DNA of 64,000 nt from JANXUF01 sp043747685 (lineage in GTDB: Bacteria; Actinomycetota; Acidimicrobiia; Acidimicrobiales; Ilumatobacteraceae). The translations under genes were made by a program, and so were the position numbers. Location of the stretch: contig JAYTOR010000076.1 in assembly GCA_043747685.1 (NCBI GenBank), positions 1-64,000 of the forward strand. Reading direction: 5' to 3'. Positions 41,878 to 49,930 of the stretch are shown here, piece by piece (within the stretch, counting starts at the first letter, position 1; the number at the start of each line of letters is the position of its first letter). The notes beneath the pieces are model-generated. The model saw only the letters and a program-made list of their open reading frames with translations, had not been told where the DNA came from and did not search any database.

Positions 41878-42253
41878 GTTCGGCCCAGACGCATTTGCCG
41901 GCATCGAGCCGCCCGATCCCCCATGTGTCGGCAAGCTCCTGGACGACACCGAGTCCGTGCCCGGGCTGCCGATCGGTTTCCGTACGACGCTGCGGATTGA
42001 CGTCGTCGCAGTCGTCGACCTCGACGAGTACGTTCATGCCGGAGGACCCGACACCCGAATAGCCGACACGGAGTGTGCAGCCACGGGTCGTGAAGGTGAC
42101 GGCGTTGGCAACGAGTTCGCTGACGACGAGAACGACGTCTGCCACGAGCCCGACCCGGGCGTCATCCGCCATCGCCTGCGCAACGGTAGAACGCGCGTGG
42201 TTGACGGACTCGGGATGGCCTGGCAGATGGATGTCGACGATCGTGGGCTCCAT
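41843..42253 (-). CDS. RsbW-like ATP-binding regulator (HATPase_c)
   Basis: A 136-residue GHKL-fold protein. The N-box is VVLVVSELVANAVTFT, with the Glu-x-x-x-Asn; the glycine-rich lid PGHGLGVVQELADTWGI is complete, so ATP binding is likely. This is the typical actinobacterial anti-sigma or phosphatase-linked ATPase. ATG 42251-42253 was chosen; the frame is open upstream to 42358. It is divergent from the ACT-domain gene and overlaps the HAD gene tail-to-tail. Target unknown. Confidence 0.8.
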   Translation of the reverse strand: MEPTIVDIHLPGHPESVNHARSTVAQAMADDARVGLVADVVLVVSELVANAVTFTTRGCTLRVGYSGVGSSGMNVLVEVDDCDDVNPQRRTETDRQPGHGLGVVQELADTWGIGRLDAGKCVWAELSELRDRRVRE

Positions 42254-42380
42254 AGTGGTGAATACCCGCACAGCGGCCGCTTCAACCCCACTCAGCAGGA
42301 GGCGTCGTCGCACCATGGCAACGGGTCGACGACACCAGCGAGATAAACGCGACCGCATCAGACTGTGCGAGCATGCTCTG

Positions 42381-42788
42381 GTGTCCGGCGAGAGCGACCT
42401 CGTTCAGTTGCTGGCGACGATGCGACCAGTCGTGCGAGCTGGCGAATTCGTGTTCGTCAGTTCTGCAGCACCGCTGTCAGTCCCATCACTGGCGACGATT
42501 GCCGAGGACGAGGGCACGACATACGTTCTCGACCGAACGGACGCCGACACCCTCGGCCTGCACTACGAGTTCGTGGCCGGTTGGATCACCCTGCAGGTGC
42601 ACTCGTCCCTGGCGGCAGTCGGCCTGACCGCAGCGGTCAGCGGCAGCCTGACGGAGGTCGACATCAGCTGCAACGTCCTCGCTGGCTTCTACCACGATCA
42701 TCTCCTCGTACCCATCGACCGTCTCGCCGATGCGTTGCAGGCGTTGGAGGCGTTGGCTGCGTTCACGGCCCGCCCACGCCGCCTGTGA
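42381..42788 (+). CDS. ACT-domain (DUF2241-type) protein
   Basis: A 135-residue protein of the ACT-like DUF2241 family: SGESDLVQLLATMRPVVRAG, then YEFVAGWITLQVHSSLAAVG and LTAAVSGSLTEVDISCNVLA, ending with GFYHDHLLVP. GTG 42381-42383 gives the normal N-terminus. These domains bind small ligands, often amino acids, but the family's role is not known. It is divergent from the RsbW-like gene. Confidence 0.8.
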   Translation: MSGESDLVQLLATMRPVVRAGEFVFVSSAAPLSVPSLATIAEDEGTTYVLDRTDADTLGLHYEFVAGWITLQVHSSLAAVGLTAAVSGSLTEVDISCNVLAGFYHDHLLVPIDRLADALQALEALAAFTARPRRL

Positions 42789-43033
42789 TCAGCGGCAGTG
42801 TCGACACCGCATCAGGCATAGCGCCGCTCGTGCAGGACTGCCACAATCGTGGCGGCGCACACGACGCCGAGTCACGAGATATCGCAGCGGCTGCGAGATG
42901 CGGTGACTCGGATCGAGATCCGCAGGCCGCCAACTGGCACACGGCGTGCCATCCGTCATGCCGTGAATGTCGCAACGGCGACGGACACCGGAAGCAGATC
43001 GGCGCATGCTGAACTCGATCCCGAGGGAGCGAG
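42789..43033. other. intergenic region with palindrome copy 4
   Basis: About 245 bases between two plus-strand genes. It holds only the palindrome at 42866-42912 and, at its right end, the Shine-Dalgarno GAGGGAG of the next gene. Confidence 0.4.
42866..42912. repeat. interspersed palindrome, copy 4
   Basis: 47-base palindrome, arms CCGAGTCACGAGATATCGCA and TGCGAGATGCGGTGACTCGG, 3-base loop. It lies 77 bases after the ACT gene. The right arm has drifted more than in copies 2 and 3. Confidence 0.8.
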
Positions 43034-43240
43034 ATGAACGAGCACTACACCGCAAAGGCAATCAACGTCGAATACCAGCAGGCGATCGCTGCCGCCGAGC
43101 AGTTCGGCATGTACCTGCCGAAGCGACGCTCGATCCGGAATACGGTGACTGTGCGCATGCGCCGTCGGTCGCACGTCACCCGGAACACGACACAGGCGAC
43201 ACCTCGAACGACAGCGGTCAGCGCCGCGCCATCTGCCTGA
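43034..43240 (+). CDS. small basic hypothetical protein
   Basis: A 68-residue protein from ATG 43034-43036 with a good Shine-Dalgarno (GAGGGAGCGAG). The first half is helix-like (YQQAIAAAEQFGMYLP), the second half basic and Thr/Arg-rich, without membrane segments. It overlaps the Crp-like gene tail-to-tail by 23 bases. No family recognised. The last 25 residues are of low complexity, so a shorter true product cannot be excluded. Confidence 0.45.
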   Translation: MNEHYTAKAINVEYQQAIAAAEQFGMYLPKRRSIRNTVTVRMRRRSHVTRNTTQATPRTTAVSAAPSA

Positions 43241-43727
43241 CTGTCACGCCGTCGAGGACGCGGATCGTTCCGCGATCGACGCTGAGGGTGCCAACCTGAA
43301 CACCTGCTCGGAGCACGCGATTCACGGTCTGACGAACCGTGCCTGCAGCGCGTGCGAGATCATCCTGCAACATTCGGATCGGCGCGTCGCCGTAGGTCTC
43401 CGCCAAGACTTCCAACCGTCGCCAGACCTGTTGCTCCGGCAGCATCAGCAGTTCGACGGCGAAGTCGGTGGTACGTCTAACCAGGTGGGCAAGTGCAACC
43501 ACGAGGAATCGATCGACGCCTGGCTGACGCTCTCGCAACGCCTCGAGATCCTGGCGATACAACGCAAGCGTCTCGGTCGGCTCCAAGGCGCACACTCGCG
43601 CCGACCTTCGACTGTCGGGATGCACCAGCGCCAACTCGCCGACATGCTCTCCTGGCTGTGCGACTCGCACGATGATCACCTGTCCCTGGGCCGTCGACAT
43701 CTCGACACTCAACCTGCCGGACTGCAC
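43218..43727 (-). CDS. Crp/Fnr-family regulator lacking the start of its sensor domain
   Basis: Transcription factor with part of a cyclic-nucleotide-binding barrel (VQSGRLSVEMS, PGEHVGELALVHP), the dimerisation helix (LVVALAHLVRRTTDFAVELL) and a helix-turn-helix MLQDDLARAAGTVRQTVNRVL with a short wing. From GTG 43725-43727 it is 169 residues, whereas members are about 220; the first 40-50 residues of the barrel are missing. The frame stays open upstream into the GGDEF-EAL gene (IHLVQSG...), so it might start inside that gene. The adjacent cyclic-di-GMP enzyme suggests a linked signal, which is inference. Confidence 0.75.
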   Translation of the reverse strand: MQSGRLSVEMSTAQGQVIIVRVAQPGEHVGELALVHPDSRRSARVCALEPTETLALYRQDLEALRERQPGVDRFLVVALAHLVRRTTDFAVELLMLPEQQVWRRLEVLAETYGDAPIRMLQDDLARAAGTVRQTVNRVLRAGVQVGTLSVDRGTIRVLDGVTVRQMARR

Positions 43728-43758
43728 CAGGTGAATACAGCTCGAGCACCCGTCGGCA

Positions 43759-46023
43759 TCAGACGACGGCCGCCTCCCGGGAAGATGGGGCGTCCATGTA
43801 GGCGATGACGTCAGCGAGCGGCATCGGTCGCATCAGGTGGTACCCCTGCAAGTAGCGGCAGCCCATCTGCTGCAGCGTCCTTGCCTGCTGTTCACTTTCG
43901 ATTCCTTCACCGACCACGGCCAGGTCGAGCCCGCGACCAAGATCGATGATCGTCTGCGTCACGCACCTCGACTGCGTCTCGCCGAGATCGGCGACAAACG
44001 ACTGATCGATCTTCAGCCCGGTGACGGGAAGCCGGCTCAGCCTGCTGAGGGACGAATAGCCGGTACCGAAGTCGTCGATCCATACGCCGACCCCCATCGA
44101 CCGAAGACCCTCGACGACGAGTTGGGCAAGCTCCGGCTGAGCCAATGCCGATTCGGTGATCTCGACGATCAGCAGACCCGGATCGATGTGCGCTTCGGCG
44201 AGCACCTCATTCATCTGCATGAGCAATGCGTCGTTGAACTGCCGGACGGACACGTTGACGCAGACCCCGCCGAAGTGCTGGAAATCTGCGAGTTGACGAG
44301 CGGCCTGTACGGCGTCGCGCATCACGTCCCGGCCAATGGCGATGATCAGACCGCATTCCTCGGCAACGGCGAGGAATGCGTTCGGTGCCAACACACCTCG
44401 TGTCGGATGGTGCCAGCGAAGCAGCGCCTCGAAGTAGACACGCTCCGACTGAGAGTCGATGATCGGCTGGAAGTCCAGTCGGAACTGGTCGGCGTCTAGG
44501 GCGAGATGCAGCTCGTGGGCGATCGTCGCCCATTCGTCCATGCGCATCTTGAGCTCGTCGTCGAAGACGGTTGACTGATCGCGTCCGGCCTGTTTCGACG
44601 CATACATGGCGACGTCTGCTTCGACGAGCATCGATGCAGCGGTCGAATCAGCCGATCGACCGGTGATGCCGATGCTTGCCGACAGATAGTGCTGCGTATC
44701 GCCGACCGCGAACGGTTGCCGGAGTTGTTCGCACAACCGATGAGCGACAACCTGGGCATCTTCACCGGACAGCGGGCAGAGGATCGCGAACTCATCGCCA
44801 CCAAGCCGGGCAACGACGTCGGTCTGACGCGCTGTCGAGGCGATGCGTGACGCAGCGGCGACGAGGATGAGGTCGCCGGTATCGTGCCCGCAGCGGTCAT
44901 TGACCAACTTGAAGCGGTCCAGATCGATGAGCATGACCGTCAGCTGGCGCTCCGGGAAATCGTCGAGCGCGCCGGCCAAGGCCTCGTTGAACTGTTGGCG
45001 GTTTGCCAAGCCGGTCAGTTGATCGCGTCGCGCCGCCGTCATCAGCCCGTGGTCCGATGCCAGGCGCGCGCTGACGTTGGTGGCAAACACGAGACGTGCA
45101 GGAATGCCTTCGAAGACGCATTCGGTGGTCGTGATCTGCACGTGGATCGAGGTGCCGTCCGAGCGACGATGCCGCCACAGCCTGACCATCGTTTCCGGGT
45201 AGACCTCGACGTTTCGCAGTGTCGTTTCGAGCACCGCTGCCTCGTCGGAATCGCGGATATCGAGGATGTCCATCGACAGGATCTGCTCCCGATCCCATCC
45301 GTATTGATCGATGAACGCCTCGTTGACTGCCAGGAACCCGAGCGTCTCGGTCGAGTAGACCCAGGCAGGGCGTCGATGCCGGCCGATGCGGTCGTCGAAC
45401 TGCGAACGGTTCGTCACCATCGGCACCATCATCCGAACCTCGTGAGCCGAAGGCGCTTCGTCCTGGGATCGCCTCCACCGCAATTCGAGCAGCGCTTCGA
45501 CGAAGTCGGTGAAGCGCTGGACCGAGGCGACGTCCTTGGCGGTGAACGCGTCCGGCTGATCGCTCATCACGCACAGGGCACCGACGACCTCACCGAAGGC
45601 CCGCACCGGGCCCCCGATGTACGAGCGGATGAACGGGGGCCCGGTGACCTGAGCATTGCCCGCCAGGTGTACGTCCTCCGATGCGTCCGGGAGGGAGATG
45701 AGCTGACCGCTACGAACCACCCGATCGAACACGCCGAGTTCACGATCGATCTCGACCAGCGAGAAGCCGACGGACACCTTGAACCGCTGCAGCTCACGTT
45801 CGATGAACGACAGCGCAGCGAAGCTCGTGCTGCAGTGCTCCGCCACAAGTGCGACAAGGTCGTCGAAGACCTGTTCCCGAGGTGTGTAGACGACATCGAG
45901 ACGGTCGAGGGTGAGCAGCCGTTGCGCCTCGCGGTCGGCTGACCCTCCGGCCACAGGGTCTGTTGTACCACCACCATCGCCTGGCACGCTGCGCCTACTC
46001 CCCCGCCTCGCCGTCTGTCCCAC
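43759..46023 (-). CDS. GAF-PAS-GGDEF-EAL cyclic-di-GMP signalling protein
   Basis: A 754-residue soluble protein for making and/or breaking cyclic-di-GMP. Order: GAF domain (about residues 45-190), PAS (about 215-325; GWDREQILSMDILDI), GGDEF (about 335-490; RLGGDEFAILC with intact active motif) and EAL (about 505-745; YFEALLRWHHPTRGV, with NVSVRQF, EITES, IDDFGTGYSS and KIDQSFV all present). Both catalytic motifs look complete, so it may be bifunctional. No membrane segment. It is divergent from the carotenoid plus-strand genes and precedes the Crp-like gene. Confidence 0.9.
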   Translation of the reverse strand: MGQTARRGSRRSVPGDGGGTTDPVAGGSADREAQRLLTLDRLDVVYTPREQVFDDLVALVAEHCSTSFAALSFIERELQRFKVSVGFSLVEIDRELGVFDRVVRSGQLISLPDASEDVHLAGNAQVTGPPFIRSYIGGPVRAFGEVVGALCVMSDQPDAFTAKDVASVQRFTDFVEALLELRWRRSQDEAPSAHEVRMMVPMVTNRSQFDDRIGRHRRPAWVYSTETLGFLAVNEAFIDQYGWDREQILSMDILDIRDSDEAAVLETTLRNVEVYPETMVRLWRHRRSDGTSIHVQITTTECVFEGIPARLVFATNVSARLASDHGLMTAARRDQLTGLANRQQFNEALAGALDDFPERQLTVMLIDLDRFKLVNDRCGHDTGDLILVAAASRIASTARQTDVVARLGGDEFAILCPLSGEDAQVVAHRLCEQLRQPFAVGDTQHYLSASIGITGRSADSTAASMLVEADVAMYASKQAGRDQSTVFDDELKMRMDEWATIAHELHLALDADQFRLDFQPIIDSQSERVYFEALLRWHHPTRGVLAPNAFLAVAEECGLIIAIGRDVMRDAVQAARQLADFQHFGGVCVNVSVRQFNDALLMQMNEVLAEAHIDPGLLIVEITESALAQPELAQLVVEGLRSMGVGVWIDDFGTGYSSLSRLSRLPVTGLKIDQSFVADLGETQSRCVTQTIIDLGRGLDLAVVGEGIESEQQARTLQQMGCRYLQGYHLMRPMPLADVIAYMDAPSSREAAVV

Positions 46024-46110
46024 GCCTCCGAACGAGGCCGCTTCGGCTGTTGGCCACCGCCGTCAGCATCGCGCCGATTACTGTACCCAAACAACCACTC
46101 TTTGCAGTAC

Positions 46111-46166
46111 TGATGTCACCTGTTGGCGAATAGCGCAGCCGATAGACGACGACGAATGTGACATCG
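46111..46166. promoter_or_regulatory. inverted repeat between GGDEF-EAL and lycopene cyclase genes
   Basis: GATGTCAC (46112-46119) and its complement GTGACATC (46158-46165) are separated by 38 bases in the divergent promoter region. It could be a regulator site or loop pair; the wide spacing makes it uncertain. A TTGCAG (46103-46108) nearby could serve as a -35 element. Confidence 0.35.
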
Positions 46167-46204
46167 GCGGCACGAGGGTTACGAAGGCTCCACGGGTGGT
46201 AGTG

Positions 46205-46591
46205 ATGATGCGGTACCAGCGGATTCCCGCCGAGAAAGCCGATGCCGTGGATCGATATCAATATGTCGTCGTCATGACCGCTTGTCTGGTGTTGACGCTG
46301 CCGTTGGAATTTCTCTTCGGCGCGCGTGTCTGGAGACGACCGAGGCGTCTGTTGGTCGCCATCGTTCCGGTGCTTGCAGTGTTCACGCTCTGGGATCTGT
46401 GGGCCAGCGCGCACGGTACATGGACGTTCGACCGGCGATACACGGTCGGCGTGACGCTGCCGGGTGGCATGGCCGTCGAAGAACTGCTGTTCTTCGTCAC
46501 CATCCCGATCTGCACGCTGTTGACGTTGGAGGCGGTACGCAACATCCTTGCCGGCTGCGCCCCGATCCAACAGCGGAGACGGGCACACTGA
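46205..46591 (+). CDS. lycopene cyclase domain protein, first subunit
   Basis: One half of the heterodimeric actinobacterial lycopene cyclase, about 128 residues. Three membrane helices (VVVMTACLVLTLPLEFLF; LLVAIVPVLAVFTLWDLWAS; ELLFFVTIPICTLLTLEAV) enclose the family motif GTWTFDRRYTVGVTLPGGMAVEE, with the conserved PGG..VEE. ATG 46205 or 46208. Its TGA overlaps the ATG of the second subunit (TGATG). Cyclises lycopene ends to beta- or epsilon-rings; which ring cannot be told from sequence. Confidence 0.88.
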   Translation: MMRYQRIPAEKADAVDRYQYVVVMTACLVLTLPLEFLFGARVWRRPRRLLVAIVPVLAVFTLWDLWASAHGTWTFDRRYTVGVTLPGGMAVEELLFFVTIPICTLLTLEAVRNILAGCAPIQQRRRAH

Positions 46592-46962
46592 TGTCGATCT
46601 ATCCTGCGTTGTCGCTGATCTCCGTAATCGCCGTCGTCCTCCTCGAACGATTTGTCTTCCGCAGCGGCGTGATGAAAACCCGGTCGTTCTGGATATCCAT
46701 GGTCATCATCTTCGCCTTCATGATCCCCGTCGACGGCTGGCTGACCAAACTGTCGGCGCCGATCGTCGCCTACCGCGCCAGCGACACCAGTGGCCTGCGG
46801 CCGATCTGGGATATCCCCCTCGAAGAGTTCGCCTATGCCTTTGCGCTGTGCACGCTCGTGATCCTGCTCTGGGACCGCTCGAATCGTTCCGAGCGGACCC
46901 GGCAACCCCACTCAGGCCAGACGAACCTCGACCTGACCGCTCGAACGGAGCCCGTATCATGA
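46591..46962 (+). CDS. lycopene cyclase domain protein, second subunit
   Basis: The partner half (123 residues) with three helices (YPALSLISVIAVVLLERFVF; FWISMVIIFAFMIPVDGWL; EFAYAFALCTLVILLW) and the motif IWDIPLEEFAYAF, the PxEE of this family. Overlaps the first subunit by TGATG and the CrtZ gene by ATGA, so the three plus-strand genes are co-translated. Neither subunit is expected to work alone. Confidence 0.88.
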   Translation: MSIYPALSLISVIAVVLLERFVFRSGVMKTRSFWISMVIIFAFMIPVDGWLTKLSAPIVAYRASDTSGLRPIWDIPLEEFAYAFALCTLVILLWDRSNRSERTRQPHSGQTNLDLTARTEPVS

Positions 46963-47468
46963 CTGTCCTGATCGTCATCGCCTCGTTCGTGGCGATGGAA
47001 GGGGTGAGCTACGCACTGCACCGTTGGGTCATGCACCGCATCGGCATGCGCCTCCATGCCAGTCACCATCGTCCGCCGCAGCCTGGCTGGGAGGCGAACG
47101 ATCTGTTCCCGGTGATGTTCTCAGTGATCGGCATCACCGTGTTCACGCTCGCTAGCGTCGGTCCGCAAATCACAATGCTGTGGTGGGTCGGGCTCGGCGT
47201 GACGCTGTACGGACTGTGCTATCTGTTCGTGCACGACGTCTATATCCATCACCGGCTGCCGATCCGCATGCCACCACTGCGCTATCTGGAGTGGGTTCGC
47301 CGTTCCCATCGGGTCCACCACATCACGGGAGCGGAGCCCTACGGCATGTTGTTCCCGGTCGTGCCGCGTTCGACCCGCCAAGACGACGGTGCTGCGTCGC
47401 CAGGGCGACCGACTCGGGACATCCTCGATCGGCGAGCGAGCAGCCGGGCGATGCGCAGCCGGTTGTAA
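46959..47468 (+). CDS. crtZ: beta-carotene hydroxylase (CrtZ type)
   Basis: Non-haem di-iron membrane hydroxylase adding 3-hydroxyl groups to beta-rings. The His clusters HRWVMH, HASHH, HDVYIHH and SHRVHH are all present in order, with membrane helices (SVIGITVFTLASVG and MLWWVGLGVTLYGLCYLFV) between. From ATG 46959 it has 169 residues; the family core ends at GAEPYGMLFPV (about 47360), and the last 35 basic residues overlap the opposite acyltransferase gene by 130 bases. Product from beta-carotene would be zeaxanthin. Confidence 0.88.
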   Translation: MTVLIVIASFVAMEGVSYALHRWVMHRIGMRLHASHHRPPQPGWEANDLFPVMFSVIGITVFTLASVGPQITMLWWVGLGVTLYGLCYLFVHDVYIHHRLPIRMPPLRYLEWVRRSHRVHHITGAEPYGMLFPVVPRSTRQDDGAASPGRPTRDILDRRASSRAMRSRL

Positions 47469-47902
47469 CGCTGGATGGCGATGAACGGCACATTGACACC
47501 GATGCCGTAGACAACCATGAAAACGCCCACCGGCACGGAATTCCAGACGAAGAACAGCGGCGAGGCCGCAGCAGCCAGGACATGACCGACTTCAGCCCGG
47601 CGGGTTTCCGTGGCGAACACCAGCAGGTCGCTGTCGTGCGAGGCCGGCAACGACTTCTTGGACACTCCTCCGGCGAAGATTGCACCGGCCTCTGGCAACT
47701 TGTCCTTCCATCGTCTGATGGCGACGCGCTCGTAGATCCGTCCTGACCGTTCCCATGTGCGTGGGGTTGTGAGCCAGGTGTCATGGTCGAGGCGCCGGTT
47801 GTTCATGCGGTGCACCAGGTAACCCGTTCCGGCGTGGATCAGCCCCCATGCGGCGACATCGATGAGCACTGTCGGGATCTTCGGCAGTTCGATCAGCGCC
47901 AC
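47339..47902 (-). CDS. CrtO-like carotenoid glycoside acyltransferase
   Basis: A 187-residue membrane protein related to glycosyl-4,4'-diaponeurosporenoate acyltransferase. Typical blocks are YLVHRMNNRRLDHDTWLTTP, ERVAIRRWKDKLPEAGAIFA and the helix VGVFMVVYGIGVNVPFIAIQRYNRLRI. The GTG at 47900-47902 lies two bases after the TGA of the glycosyltransferase gene, so they are coupled. It would esterify the sugar of a glycosylated carotenoid with a fatty acid. Its C-terminal 45 residues overlap the opposite crtZ gene. Confidence 0.78.
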   Translation of the reverse strand: MALIELPKIPTVLIDVAAWGLIHAGTGYLVHRMNNRRLDHDTWLTTPRTWERSGRIYERVAIRRWKDKLPEAGAIFAGGVSKKSLPASHDSDLLVFATETRRAEVGHVLAAAASPLFFVWNSVPVGVFMVVYGIGVNVPFIAIQRYNRLRIARLLARRSRMSRVGRPGDAAPSSWRVERGTTGNNMP

Positions 47903-47904
47903 GC

Positions 47905-49020
47905 TCAGGTGCCTCTGGCCTGCGTACCGATCATCCGCCCGCGCCAGCGGACCGGACGCTTGAACAGCACGAGCAGCGACGACCTGGCGAAGACGGTGAC
48001 GAAGACCAGCAGCGGTACCGGGAAGATCACGAACGTCAGCCAACGGAACGACCCCAGCCGTTTGAGCAACAGCCCGAGATGTATCGACATCACGACCCAA
48101 GCGATCGAGGCGGCCACCGGGACACCACCGTGTGCGGCCCAGCCAACCCATCCCGCCACTGTCGATAGGGCCACAGAAGCGAGCGCGGCGATCCATACGA
48201 CCGTCGCGCCGACGGCGACTGGCGATGCCTGACCGGCGCCGAGGGCGATGTTCTTGGTCCATCCCTCGACGAGTGAGCGGATGCCGTCCGGATACATGCG
48301 GAACTGCACGAGCCCACCGCCGAGCAGGCATTCCGTCGCCAATCCCGATGCCCGATAGCACTGTGCCAGCGCAATGTCCTCGACGACGCAGGTGCGTACC
48401 CGAGCGTGACCGCCCACGGCTTCGTAGTCGGCGTAGCTGGTGACCATGCATGGGCCGAAGGCCACAGCACGTCCGCGAGTGCCGCCACGGTACCGCCGGA
48501 ACGTGAACTGTCCGGAGCCGAGTACCGCAGCGGCGTTGAACAGCGCCGACAACTGTTCATACAGATGCGGGACTCGGTGGAACGGTTGGACGGACACCAG
48601 TCCCCCACAGTCGCGTTGAGCGGCGACGACGTGCCCGAGCGCGCCGGGAGCAAGCCGCGTGTCGGCGTCGAGGAAGACGAGCACGCTGCCGCGTGCAGCG
48701 GCAGCGCCAACATGACATGCCCAGGGCTTGCCTGCCCAGCCTGCAGGCAGCGGACCGGCTGGGATCACCCGCGCACCCCAGATCGAGGCGATCGAGGCGG
48801 TCTCGTCGATCGACGAATCGTCGACGACGATGACTTCCAGACACCCGGCGCCCTGCAATGTGGCGAGAAGTCTCGGGAGCGACAACGCCTCGTTGCGCGC
48901 TGGGATGATCACCGACAGCTGGGAAACATCTGCCGGGTGCGTGCTGCTGAGCATGCGCGGGCGGGAGAACATCGCCGACGCAGCGAACACGCCGACGATG
49001 GCAATGACGAGCACGATCAC
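47905..49020 (-). CDS. CrtQ-like carotenoid glycosyltransferase (GT2)
   Basis: A 371-residue family-2 glycosyltransferase related to 4,4'-diaponeurosporenoate glycosyltransferase. An N-terminal membrane anchor is followed by SVIIPARNEALSLPRLLATL, VIVVDDSSIDET, LVFLDADTRL (the DxD), a C-terminal ED (CVVEDIALAQCYRASG) and QFRMYPDG, then at least three membrane helices at the end. Start GTG 49018-49020. It would attach a sugar to a hydroxylated or carboxylated carotenoid; with CrtZ in the cluster the acceptor is likely a 3-hydroxyl. Operon with CrtO-like gene downstream and crtB upstream (58 bases). Confidence 0.82.
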   Translation of the reverse strand: MIVLVIAIVGVFAASAMFSRPRMLSSTHPADVSQLSVIIPARNEALSLPRLLATLQGAGCLEVIVVDDSSIDETASIASIWGARVIPAGPLPAGWAGKPWACHVGAAAARGSVLVFLDADTRLAPGALGHVVAAQRDCGGLVSVQPFHRVPHLYEQLSALFNAAAVLGSGQFTFRRYRGGTRGRAVAFGPCMVTSYADYEAVGGHARVRTCVVEDIALAQCYRASGLATECLLGGGLVQFRMYPDGIRSLVEGWTKNIALGAGQASPVAVGATVVWIAALASVALSTVAGWVGWAAHGGVPVAASIAWVVMSIHLGLLLKRLGSFRWLTFVIFPVPLLVFVTVFARSSLLVLFKRPVRWRGRMIGTQARGT

Positions 49021-49078
49021 CCCCGCTTCGCCACCCGTCGAGCCTGCTGAAATCGTGGGATTGGCGGAACTCGTCGCA

Positions 49079-49930
49079 TCACGCCACGTGGGTCATTGCC
49101 GCAAATGCCGTTGCAGCCTTGCGAAACGTCGGGACCCTGGCGCGTTGGGTGAAGACGTCGTACCCGTTGTCGACGATTCGATCGAGGATCTGCGAATACA
49201 ACACCCGTGCCGCGCGCACGCACCGTCCTTCGGCCGGCGGCAGCATCCCGATGCCGATATCCGCCGATGCGTACAGCTGCCGGCAGCGTTCGATCTCGAA
49301 GCGCATCAGTTCGATCCACGCCTGGTCGACGATGCGACGCTGCGGGTCGACTCCGAATCGAGCGAGGTCCTCCTGGGGGATGTAGACCCGTCCTCTCGTG
49401 AGGTCCTCATCGACATCGCGCAGGAAGTTCGTCAGTTGGAAAGCGGTGCCGAGATCGCGTGCGTGGGCGAACGCCAGCGGGGACGCCGGCTCGAGGATCG
49501 GCAGCATCATCTCGCCGATCACGGCTGCAGAGCCGTCGGTGTAGCCGAGCAGATCGTCGAATGTCTCGTACGTCGAGATCGACAGGTCCATCGCCATCGA
49601 GGCGAGGAAACGGCGGAAGACTTCCGGGTCGTGGCCGAAGGCGTTGATCGTGTGCACGACGGCTTTGAGCACGATGTCGTCACTGCGACCACGCTGCCAG
49701 TCCAGGAACAACCGGTCCCCGAAGTCGCTCAGCGCTGCTGCTCGTTCGGCGACGGGAGCGTCACCGAGATCGTCGACGATGTCATCGGCATGCCGACAGA
49801 ATCCGTACAGCGCCCAGACGTGGTGGCGTTTGACCCGCGGCAGCGCGTATGTCGCCCAGTAGTAGGTCGTGCCGTACTGCTTGTTGAGCCTGCGACAGTG
49901 GGCGTACGACTCCTGCAGGCTGACGGTCAT
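49079..49930 (-). CDS. crtB: phytoene synthase
   Basis: Condenses two geranylgeranyl-PP to phytoene. 283 residues with both Asp-rich motifs: FCRHADDIVDDLGD (DxxxD) and QLTNFLRDVDEDLTRGRVYIP (second DxxxD with the conserved RGRVYIP). ATG 49928-49930 overlaps the crtI stop as ATGA; the earlier in-frame start at 50041 lies inside crtI. Operon order idi-crtE, crtI, crtB. The sequence favours the C40 rather than the C30 enzyme only by context (cyclase and hydroxylase present). Confidence 0.92.
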   Translation of the reverse strand: MTVSLQESYAHCRRLNKQYGTTYYWATYALPRVKRHHVWALYGFCRHADDIVDDLGDAPVAERAAALSDFGDRLFLDWQRGRSDDIVLKAVVHTINAFGHDPEVFRRFLASMAMDLSISTYETFDDLLGYTDGSAAVIGEMMLPILEPASPLAFAHARDLGTAFQLTNFLRDVDEDLTRGRVYIPQEDLARFGVDPQRRIVDQAWIELMRFEIERCRQLYASADIGIGMLPPAEGRCVRAARVLYSQILDRIVDNGYDVFTQRARVPTFRKAATAFAAMTHVA

